NCBI GenBank assembly: GCA_024180945.1
Contig: JAKSGN010000038.1
Span: 2,976,001-3,040,000 of the forward strand
DNA length: 64,000 bases
Source: Macrophomina tecta
Lineage: Eukaryota > Ascomycota > Dothideomycetes > Botryosphaeriales > Botryosphaeriaceae
Direction: 5' to 3'
Positions within the stretch are counted from its first letter, which is position 1; every line of letters begins with the position of its first letter. The notes under the pieces are model-generated. The model was not told the DNA's origin. It saw only the letters and a list, made by a program, of their open reading frames with translations, and did not search any database. The position numbers were made by a program, and so were the translations under genes. Shown piece by piece: positions 55,537 to 64,000 of this stretch.

Positions 55537-55794
55537 TTAACCGGTGCGCACTATGACGGAGATGGTGTGGAGATCGTAAGACAAGCCAGTTGTGACCCAA
55601 ACCTGACCGCCAGTGATGGTTCCAGCTTCAGCGCGCTCTTTTAGGACGTTGTCAGGCATGATGTGAGCATTTAGCAAAAAGTGTCTGAAAAAGAAACGAC
55701 GCAGTGTTTCCGATGGTGCAGGAGCGTTGAAGGAAGGGGAATGGAATGATGGTGCATGTGTGGGCAAGGCTGGAAGTGCGGCATATGGTGTCAA
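55537..55794 (-). CDS. Short unrecognised frame
   Basis: An 85-codon minus-strand frame ending QVWVTTGLSYDLHTISVIVRTG. Just beyond its stop another frame reads VNDFMAFYDTKEVGPATVLQ to TAA near 55478, which looks like a natural C-terminus. The two could be one small gene with a frame change or a missed splice, but I see no convincing junction and recognise no family. Confidence 0.25.
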   Translation of the reverse strand: MTPYAALPALPTHAPSFHSPSFNAPAPSETLRRFFFRHFLLNAHIMPDNVLKERAEAGTITGGQVWVTTGLSYDLHTISVIVRTG

Positions 55795-56438
55795 ACGCGA
55801 TGCAGCCTACCTGATGCTAGCATTGCCTAGGTTACCTTAGCGTGCTAGGATGTGGTGAATTCATTTTCTAATGCACTTTGGCCTGCGTACTGTGCGGCCG
55901 CCGGACGCAATGAGCCCCGCCCTTATGGTCATCGTACTTGTACCCGTCACCGCCAAACATGGAGCCGATAGGCAACTGCACTACTGATTGAACTTCACAA
56001 ATATTTATTGAGGGGCAATTTCTATTCTATCTGTCTGCGAGTTCGATGAAATTTGGCATATGAACTCGTAAGTGGTCGACAGCACCAGCAAATATACTCT
56101 CAGCATGGATCATGCTGGCCATGGAGCTCCACACACCGCTTCGTTTTGGAGCAGGCAGAGATCAAGGCATACGCACGGTGCATTCAGTGCATTTTCCTTG
56201 TCCCTCACTGGAAGCGGGCAATCGGAGAGCGGAATAAATTGCGGCAGGAGGCGCTGCGGCCCTTTTGTTTGCTTCCCCATCCTGTCGCCGCGCCGCGCAC
56301 ACCACAAAGCAATCCGCCCCCCCCTCAATTGTCGTCCACACGTCCACGGCCCATCTACAAAACCCACACACCCCCGAGCCCGCAAAATTAGTATAAACCC
56401 ACCATCAACAACACCACACCACCACCACAGCCACAGCC
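55795..56438. other. Intergenic, nothing recognised
   Basis: No domain-bearing frame. The right part, C/A-rich with repeated CCACCA words just before 56439, is probably the leader of the next gene. Confidence 0.4.
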
Positions 56439-56908
56439 ATGCCCAGCAACCCTCCCACGAACGCCACCTCCAGCGCCTGTCTCCCCCTCGTCGGCATCAT
56501 TACCCCCGCCTTCCTCGCGCAGCTCAACATGCCGCCCCTCGTCCGCGGCGATGACGGAAACGGAAACGTAAACCCCCCGTTTTCCCCGCCCAGAAACACT
56601 TTCACCTTACCAACGAAACAACAAAAAAAAAAAAAAAAAAAAGCTAACAATCACCTCCACAGCCCGTGCCCAACCCGCGTCTCCCACCCCTCGGCGGCCG
56701 CCCGCACGCGCGCGACTTCGAGGCCTGGGCGCTGCAGGACCTGCGGGCGGAGATCAGCATCAAGCGAGAGCGGGACGGGCAGCACTGGACGGAGAGAGTG
56801 CGGTGCTGGGGCGGGGGCGTGGCGGCGCATGTGGCGGTGTTGGGGGAGATGAGGAGGGAGGCGGAGGAGAGGGAGCAGGAGAAGGGGAACGAAGCGACGA
56901 AGAAGTAG
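56439..56908 (+). CDS. Small hypothetical protein with a helical C-terminus
   Basis: Two exons joined in phase 0 over a 95-nt intron (56568-56662) that contains a 20-base A run; the product is 124 residues. The first exon (SACLPLVGIITPAFLAQLNM) is moderately hydrophobic. The second (ARDFEAWALQDLRAEISIKR, then GEMRREAEEREQEKGNEATKK) is charged and predicted coiled coil. No family recognised. Good Kozak-like context (GCCATGCC) and clean splice sites support it as a real gene. Confidence 0.5.
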
Positions 56909-58609
56909 GAGATTGCGGGCGTGCAAAGGTGCGGGGGAGACTTTGAGTCGTTGGAAGGGGAGAGGAAGAAGAGGATGGCGGGAACTGGGCGGTGGTGCGG
57001 GGACTCGCGTCGGGCGTGAGAGAAGGTACGGACGCAGCGGGCAGCCGTCTGGGATCATTACTATCACTGAAAGGTTTTATCGACGGCATTGGAGGTGAAA
57101 AGTTCTGCTTTGGTCCATCGTATATCTTCTATGTGCGATGATGTGTGCCTGTTCGTAGAGGCATCTACTGCTCGGCACAGATGTTCCAGGAATACTGCCG
57201 ACAACGGTCGTGCCTGCTAACTTGGATTGATCAGTTGATCGGGAAAGGGTGTGGTAGTTGTTGTAAAAGAGCGTTGGCTTGTTGTATTGAGCGTGATCTC
57301 TGCGCAAATGAGCGTGCTGTTCAGTTGATGGATAGGGATGGCGAGACAGAGATAAACGATCTCTCTTGTAGGCTACAGAGTCTTCCTGTGAAGTTCCAGG
57401 CGTATTGCGACGTCGCGGGTAGAAACATGAGATCTACCGAACAAAAGGCGGGTCCACATTTCAAGATTGGGCGACTGGATCGTGCATCGTCCTCAAAACG
57501 TGAGAAATGAAGCGAGCCTGCATCGGACAATCATCTGGTCCCCGGCACGCTGGCGCCTCTGCGCAAGACGTGGTCCAGATTAATCATTCCCCGACCACGA
57601 GAACCGCATCACAGTTGCGACGAACCTCCTAGGCAGAAGGATTGGCAACCCATCTGCGTGCACCATCACACTAATCGACAGAGCAAGTCAATCGATCGCA
57701 TGCGAATCGCATCCAACGTACGACCCTACAACAAAAGCCCACCGCTACCCGCGTCATCCGGCCTACCGGCCCCCAAAGATCTTCCTACGTAGCCTTGGCA
57801 GCACGCCCAATGAGGCAAAAGGATCGGCTTTCGGCTGCCCGAGTCGCGCAACTGCAACCCCACCAATCCACGACGCAGCGCCCCCGCCATGCCATCATGC
57901 GCGCATCAGCGCTTATGTCTGTCGGCCCTGTCGTCCGCGGAGCTTAGAAATCCTAGCCAGTGGTTGCAGTGGCGTTATTTCGGGTGAGAGCGGCTGGTGG
58001 GGAGCACGCCGCAAGCCACAGTTGAACAGCGGAGGTGGCACTCCTTTTTGGATGCTAAAAGCGAGGAGACGACACCAACGCGGATGACAGCTGTAGGGTA
58101 CCGATATATTGACCGGAGAGCACTGCGCGAAGCTCGTGAAACGATTTGTGGTAGTCCTGTACTCTCTTCGCGATTAATCAATCCCGGAAGTAGGGTTTAC
58201 GTGTACATAGTTACTGCTACGCACACTACCGATGCACTCGTCCTTACCAACACGAAACCGAGAAAAGTCCGAGTGAAGCGATATCGAATCCGTCGCGTAC
58301 TGCCCGTTGATCATTGGCTCCTGAAGGGTCTAGTACTAATAGAAGCTCGGGGGTGCGGATGGCGACTCAGAATAAGCTTTGGATTGGCTCACGGCGGACG
58401 GCGGGAACACCGGGAATAAGGAAAGTGGTGGCCGGCGGACTCGGGTGAGAGCAGAGGTAGCACGATAGCGGGGACGACTCAAGAGACAGGCCAGCGCAGG
58501 GCGGACTCTGGCGGATGGAAGCTATATAATCGTCACTGTCTGCACGGAATCTCGTCCCAGAGTTTGCACTCACCAGTGTTGCAAGACTTACTAAACCTCC
58601 TAGGACATC
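56909..58609. other. Intergenic, 1.7 kb
   Basis: Minus-strand frames at 56651-57089 are antisense to the previous gene and Pro/Leu-rich, likely artefacts. A 140-codon + strand frame at 57997-58419 has no domain. The last ~200 bp is the promoter of the FAD monooxygenase; TATATAA occurs on the + strand near 58523. Confidence 0.4.
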
Positions 58610-60151
58610 ATGACACTTCACGTAGGCCTTTGTGGAGCTGGTATCGGTGGGCTCACCGCTGCTATTGCCAGCGCGAAAGCGGGCGCACAGGTCACTGTGT
58701 TGGAGGCTGCGGATGAACTGGGCGAGGTACGAGCTGTCCCCGAGAGGCTATTCTGGGAGTGCAAATTAACGCGGTCCCAGATCGGGGCAGGAATCCAGAT
58801 GACGCCGAACGTGGCACGATTGATTCGCCGATGGAATGTCGACAAGGTCATTGGAGACAATTTGGTGCGATACGAGGAGCTGAACCTTCGGAGGAAGGAT
58901 GGGACAAAGATTGGATGGGCGCCGATGAGCAGGGTAGAAGGTGCCGTAGGGCAGCCGTGGTGGTTGGTCCATAGGTATGCCATGAGGATTCAGATGCGTG
59001 TGTCCTCGCTCACGGCTCCCAGGCACCACTTGCACCAAGGCCTTGTCGAGGTCGCTCGCCAGAACGGCTGTGCGATCCATACAGCGTCGCGGGTGGCAGA
59101 TATCGACCATGCCGGAAAAGCCGTCACCGTCAAGACGACGACAGGGAAGAAGTACACGTTTGACCTCTTGGTCGGGTCTGACGGGATCGGATCTGTGACT
59201 CGCAAGAAGCTTTTCCCTGCAATCAAGCCAACGCCTCCTTCCAACGACGCAGCCTATCGAGCTATTGTCCCGACTGAGCAGGTGAGGGCCGATCCGGTGG
59301 CAAGGGAGCTCGTGCAGAAACGCACAATGGAGGTGTGGATGGCACACAACGCGTAGGGCGTCCATATTCTTGGAGAACCGAGGAAAGCACTTAACTCATT
59401 ATGCGGCAGATACATCATCACCTACCCTATCAGTAACGGCACGGCCTTCAACATAGTGTTGAATCACGAGGCGGACCATCCTGTGACGAGGGTCGAAGAC
59501 GTGGGTATAAGTGAGGTCCGGGAATGCTACAAGGACTGGGACCCTCGCATCAAGCGCATTGTGGATATGGTGCCATCGGTGCAACGCTGGCCGCTTCTCG
59601 TGACCGGTCCGCTGGATAGCTGGTCCAGTCCGCAGAAGAACGTCGTTTTACTGGGAGACGCTGCCCACAGCATGGTCAACCACATGGCACAGGGCGCGGC
59701 GACGTCGATGGAGGATGGGGCATTTCTCGGGCGATGCTTGCGGGAAGTGGTGCGCGGCCGGCTTTCGCTTGCCGACGCCATCGAGATATACGAGCGTGGG
59801 CGCATGCCGCTGGCGCACACGAAGCAACAGCTGTCGTTTCTCAACGGGGCTTTGTGGCATCTCCCAGATGGCCCTGCTCAGGCAGCGCGCGACCGCGCGA
59901 TGGCGCCGGAACTGAAGGGCGAACAGCTGATCCGCAGCCCGAATCTGTATGCGGATCCAGTGACGGTGTGGGAGACGTACGCATACGACGCGGAGCAGCA
60001 TGCGGAGGACGAACTGGAGAAATGGGCAAATGGTGGAAAACCGGCGATGGACGAGAAAACGAAGGTAACGCGCAGCGCAGCGTTCAAATTCATGGATTGG
60101 TGTTTGGGAGCGAAGGACGGGGCGGGGGCGGGCGCAGGGTCGAAGCTTTGA
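58610..60151 (+). CDS. FAD-dependent monooxygenase, salicylate-hydroxylase-like
   Basis: Four exons (introns 58727-58780, 58975-59022, 59353-59409) give 460 residues. The dinucleotide-binding GAGIGGLTAA is at residues 9-18. LGEIGAGIQMTPNVARLIRR follows across the first splice, then VHRHHLHQGLVEVA across the second. FDLLVGSDGIGSVTR holds the DG motif, and NVVLLGDAAHSMVNHMAQGA the GD motif that contacts FAD ribityl and completes the class A flavoprotein hydroxylase pattern. Relatives hydroxylate aromatic acids such as salicylate with NAD(P)H and O2. The first two introns are multiples of three without stops, so retained forms would still be open; the spliced form matches the family better. Confidence 0.9.
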
Positions 60152-60666
60152 CGCAGAACTTTGCGAAGGCAAGCGAGGGAGATACAGAATGCATTCCACT
60201 GGCTACTGATGTCGCGTGCTCTGCATGCAGTGCAGATTCCAGCAACCGGGGCGGCGGCGGGCTGGGGCACAGCAGCGGAACGCGAGCGTGCTTGGACCGG
60301 CTTTGCGACTGGCCGGGGACGAGCAGGTGAGCAACTCGGCGGAACAGCCCGCCTTTCGCGATGACGTCGGGCGCGGTGGAGCGGGTGGATGAGGGTGGGC
60401 TGGCGGCAGCAAATTGGCGGGCGCTGAGAGGACGACGGGGCCGGAGCCGAGTTCGGCGAGGGGTCGCTCCGGGGCGCGGATCATCCCCGCCCGTTCAAAA
60501 TCTCGTCGTGCCCCGCCAGCGCCAGTTTGACTCCTACGCTGCTTTTTGGCACGCGTCGCCAATACCCCCCCTCCCCCTCTCCATTGACACGCGCCCGCGT
60601 CGCCCCTCTCTCTTCCCTCCCCCGCCGTTCTCGCTGCTCCCGCCTCGCTGACCGCCGCCCGCGACC
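60152..60666 (+). promoter_or_regulatory. Upstream region of adenylosuccinate synthetase
   Basis: The 515 bp between the monooxygenase stop and the next ATG. The last ~100 bp is C/T-rich (CCCCCTCCCCCTCTCC-like), as in leaders of highly expressed fungal housekeeping genes. No TATA box is apparent. Confidence 0.4.
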
Positions 60667-62070
60667 ATGGCCACCACCGTCGTCTGTGGCGCGCAATGGG
60701 GGGACGAGGGCAAGGGCAAGCTCGTCGACATCCTCTGCTCTGAGGCCTCTTTGTGCTGCCGCGCCCAGGGCGGCAACAATGCGGGCCACACCATCGTCGC
60801 CAACGGAGTGACCTACGACTTCCACATCCTGCCCTCCGGCCTCGTCAACCCCAAGTGTGTCAATCTCATTGGCTCCGGCTGCGTCGTCCACGTCCCCTCG
60901 TTCTTCAAGGAGCTTGAGGCGCTCGAGAAGCACGGCCTCGACACCAGCGACCGCATCTTCATCAGCGACCGCGCCCATGTCGTGTTCGACCTGCACCAGA
61001 TGGTCGACGGCCTGGAGGAGGTCGAGCTGGGCTCGGGCCTCATCGGCACCACCAAGAAGGGCATCGGCCCAACCTACAGCACCAAGATGACTCGCAGCGG
61101 GGTGCGGATATGCGACATCTTCGACAACGAGCAGCTGGCCATTAAGCTGCGCCGCATCGCCGACGGCTACAAGAAGCGGTTCGGAGAGCTGCTGAAGTAT
61201 GACGTCGAGGATGAGATCAAGCGCTACAAGGTCAGCCGCGCCGGCCACGGAGGAGTTGCAGGCCGCTAACCTGTCGCAGGAGTACAGCGAGAAGCTCAAG
61301 CCCTATGTCATCGACCAGATCCCGCTCCTGAAGTCGGCCAAGGCTCAGAAGGCCAACATTCTCGTCGAGGGCGCCAATGCTCTCATGCTTGACATCGACG
61401 CCGGCAGCTATCCGTTTGTCACCTCTTCGAACACTGGTCTGGGTAAGCGAGCTCCCACGAATGCAACCTTTTGGACTGGAGGGCGTGGGCAGAGATGCAC
61501 GAGCCCATGGCCACTAATTGCGCAACAACAGGCGGTGTTCTGACCGGTCTTCCCCTCGGATGGCGCGCGATCAAGGAGGTCATTGGCGTCGTCAAGGCCT
61601 ACACCACCCGTGTCGGTAGCGGGCCCTTCCCGACCGAGCAGCTGAACGAAGTCGGCGAGAAGCTGCAAGTCGTTGGGCGTGAGTTTGGCGTGACCACCGG
61701 CCGCAAGCGCCGCTGCGGATGGCTCGACCTGGTGGTTGTCCGCTACTCCAACGACGTCAATGATTACACGGCCATGAACCTGACCAAGCTGGACATTCTC
61801 GACGATTTCGAGACCATCAAGGTCGCCACGGCCTACCACTACAACGGCGAGGAGCTGCAGAGCTTCCCCGCCAACCTCGACATTCTCGCCAAGGTGGACG
61901 TCACGTACAAGGAGCTGCCCGGCTGGAAGACAACGACCACAGGCGCCAAGACGTTCGATGATCTGCCCGAGAACGCGAAGAAGTACGTCCTCTTCATTGA
62001 GGAGTTCACCGGGCTCAAGGTTAAGTACATCGGCACCGGCCCCGGCCGCGAGAGCATGATCATCAGGTAA
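60667..62070 (+). CDS. ADE12: Adenylosuccinate synthetase
   Basis: Three exons (introns 61231-61279 and 61443-61531) encode 421 residues, the usual fungal length. The P-loop GDEGKGK is at residues 12-18, followed by [10 protein letters not shown], then [16 protein letters not shown] of the IMP site, [30 protein letters not shown] across the second splice, [14 protein letters not shown], and [12 protein letters not shown] at the C-terminus. The enzyme joins IMP and aspartate using GTP, the first committed step to AMP. It is cytosolic and a housekeeping protein. The start context (CGACCATGGCC) is strong. The symbol is by analogy with yeast. Confidence 0.97.
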
Positions 62071-63338
62071 GACGATCAGGTAAGCCGGTGGCTGCTACTG
62101 TGTAGATGACGCAGGCGACAATCCTGTATATCCCACTTTGAATGTACTCTTCGGCACGCTCTTTTCTTGTTGGCTTCATATTTTCGGCTTTAGTATTCCG
62201 CGATAGAGGCTTCCAAAAAGAAAAATCGAGCTAGAATAGAATAGAACTTTGTCGTGCATCTCGTTCGTGCCTGGTGAAATTGTTACGGAAGTCCCGCTTG
62301 GATGAGTCACTGAGTCTTTGGTCGCGCTTTGACGTCACCCGCTTTTTGCGCACTGTGCGTTGGTCGGCGCAGTCTCGGGATCTCCGTCGTGTCAGCGTCA
62401 AACCTTAGATGGACGTCAATAGTCCTTGTTCTGAGCGTCACCCGCATTGTTAGATCACTACATACAAGATTTCAAGTCTGCGGACCAATCTATTTGTTTA
62501 AGACGGCGCGACTTGCACCCAGTGTGAGGTGGCAAGATTTGTACGTTGTTAGGAAATCAAAGTATGTGTCTATTTTGCCTTTTTTTTTTTTTTTTTTTTT
62601 TTTTTCCCTGTCGACGGTTCTTGACGATGGGGGTTAAATGGAGAATGCTCTAGATGAGGAAAAAAGCCTGGTGAACGGCCGTGAGTTCCCTTTGCTCTCT
62701 TTTTGCTCATGCCCCGCCGCCGCACTTCGCCGCGAGCCGAGTCCGACCTTGGGAACCACAGTCCACATCCACCTCAGCCTCCCAGCGGCCAATCCCTGGC
62801 AAATAGTGCCGTGTGCTGCGTGCGGTGCTGGCGCAGAAGCTCGCTTCGATCGCCGCAAAAGCGAAATTGCCGCCGCCGCGCGGGAAAGGATGTCCTTCAA
62901 GGAACATTACCTTGCGCGCGCTATTCGAGCGTTTTTTTTTTTTTTTTTTTGTTTATCGGCGAGCTTGTGGTTGGAGGGCATGGCTGTGCTGCCCGGCCGC
63001 TTCTTGTTGGCGTGCGCACCCACGGTGGCTGCGGCGGTGAAGTGTTTTGTTTCTGCTGGATGGCGGTGCGGGCGACCACGCGGTGTGGTGGCGGCGTGGG
63101 TGCGGCGGGCAAGGCGTGTGCTTGTGTGCGCATTGTCAGGGTGCCGTATGGTGCGGTGGGTGGGCAAGTCGTGGTGGCTGCGTGTGGGCGGCTGGTTGCG
63201 GGCGGTGGGTTCTGGTGGAGCAATGAGCAGCCGGGTGAGCAAAAGGGAAAACATGCACACAGACAGGCTTTGCAGTGGTGCGGCAAGGCTGCGGTCAAAC
63301 AGAAAAGCGGAGGTGAGGAATGGCGGCGTGGACGACAA
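62071..63338. other. Low-complexity intergenic region with two long T runs
   Basis: T runs at 62580-62605 and 62932-62950. Frames of up to about 240 codons at 62638-63440 exist on both strands but have biased composition, run through the poly-T (poly-Phe or poly-Lys) and lack domains. I do not call them genes. Confidence 0.4.
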
Positions 63339-63560
63339 GAAAGAAACACCATGGGGATAGGCGTCGTGGTTGGTGTGGAGGGAGAGTCAACAACAGACAG
63401 AGGTGGAGAGGACGATGGCGATGTTGAGGTGAAAGCGTGAAAAAGAAACACCATGGGGGTGGGCGCCGTGGTGGGCGATGAGGGCGTGGAGGAAGAGTCA
63501 ACAACAGTCGGAGGTTGGTGATGACGACGTGGAAGCGACGGCGTGAAAAAGAAACACCAC
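63339..63560 (+). repeat. Imperfect tandem repeat, unit about 102-106 bp
   Basis: The word GAAACACCA-like occurs at 63343, 63445 and 63551, spaced 102 and 106 bp. The intervening units share further blocks: ATGGGG...GGCG.CGTGGT, GGAGG.AGAGTCAACAACAG and GACGATG/GATGACG. About two and a bit copies are visible. Confidence 0.75.
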
Positions 63561-64000
63561 GAGCGGGCGCAAAAAAAGACGGTGGAGGATTTGGCCTCCG
63601 AGATTTTTCTATCAGACAGTTCAGCACTGCGAGGCTCTCTGTAATCGACATTCTGCCGCCGCCCGAACCATGGCACTAGGACTGAAACCAGCGTCCCACC
63701 TTCGGTCACGAAGATCAACTAGCCCCCGCTGTCCCTGTTCTTCACGTAGATCGGGGACCTCGAATAACGCGCGGGTGCCACACGCTCCGCGCCTACACGG
63801 TAGGTGACCTATGGCCCGGGGAGCACAGCAAGGATCCTAAGGGACTGTAAACCTGTCGTCCCACCCCCGGTCCGAGATAGAGCCCTGCCATGATTGACGT
63901 ACTCCCGCTCACCAGGAACGCCCACGAATAACGGCATGACAGGGGTGTCTGGCCGGGGTGAACCCCGCTCGCCTATATAATCTATCTGCCTACCTAGGTG
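63561..64000. other. Right edge, possible repeat fragment
   Basis: Two related stretches, CGTCCCACCTTCGGTC (about 63690) and CGTCCCACCCCCGGTCC (about 63859), each followed after ~80 bp by CGAATAACG, suggest a degenerate internal duplication or the end of a repeat that continues outside the window. No gene recognised. Confidence 0.35.

Noticed and set aside
62921..63718. 265-codon minus-strand frame rich in Pro/Thr/His
   Set aside because: It runs through a poly-A tract as poly-Lys and through the tandem repeat; composition is driven by low complexity.
63650..64000. Right edge as the long terminal repeat of a retroelement
   Set aside because: No matching copy, primer-binding site or TG...CA ends can be seen within the window.

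Overview
The window looks like nuclear DNA of a filamentous ascomycete (Pezizomycotina). The protein-coding genes carry short GT-AG introns of about 45-140 nt, many with CTRAY-type branch sites. The families are typically fungal: GH18 chitinase, chitin deacetylase with a CBM18 domain, rhodopsin-like Pth11-type membrane protein, BTB proteins, AttH-type protein and GPI-anchored Cys-rich protein. Transposons of the pogo/Fot1 and hAT types are present, and some coding remnants carry stop codons of the kind left by repeat-induced point mutation (CAG/CAA to TAG/TAA, TGG to TAG). I cannot name the species.

Layout. 1-6.7 kb is a repeat-rich, decayed stretch: a pogo element with perfect inverted repeats and a transposase with five stops (342-2194), an NTF2-like gene with a scrambled patch (3126-3563), a dead secreted SET-domain gene (3814-5094) and a small secreted ORF abutting AT-rich debris. 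A tungstate-binding-like (TupA-type) gene follows at 6.7-7.6 kb. 9.3-20.0 kb holds a set of polysaccharide genes: GH18 chitinase, UDP-sugar dehydrogenase, GPI-type chitin deacetylase, and a chitin-synthase-like GT2 enzyme transcribed divergently from the deacetylase. 21-26.5 kb carries a phenolic acid decarboxylase, a dead BTB gene, an intron-bearing tRNA-Glu(CTC) and a Cys-rich GPI-type protein. 26.5-34 kb contains a rhodopsin-like membrane protein and a sucrose-type transporter. 36.1-39.0 kb is a hAT element with a perfect 8-bp target duplication sitting inside another open frame. 40-45.6 kb has an alpha/beta hydrolase, a KTP-repeat coiled-coil protein and an AttH/kievitone-hydratase-like protein. 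45.6-47.5 kb is RIP-like debris, then an NRAMP metal transporter (48.1-50.1 kb), the intact paralog of the BTB gene (52.9-54.0 kb), a small coiled-coil gene, an FAD monooxygenase (58.6-60.2 kb) and adenylosuccinate synthetase (60.7-62.1 kb). The right edge holds low-complexity sequence and a ~100-bp tandem repeat.

How the genes may work together. The clearest functional set is 9.3-20.0 kb: a GT2 polymerase, a UDP-sugar dehydrogenase that could supply uronic acid donors, a GPI-type deacetylase that could remove acetyl groups from GlcNAc polymer, and a GH18 hydrolase. Together they suggest a dedicated GlcNAc/GlcN (possibly uronate-containing) wall or extracellular polymer. The phenolic acid decarboxylase, AttH-like protein, FAD monooxygenase and sucrose transporter would fit a plant-associated or litter life style. 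Gene structures were inferred by eye from reading frames and splice signals; no search was run.
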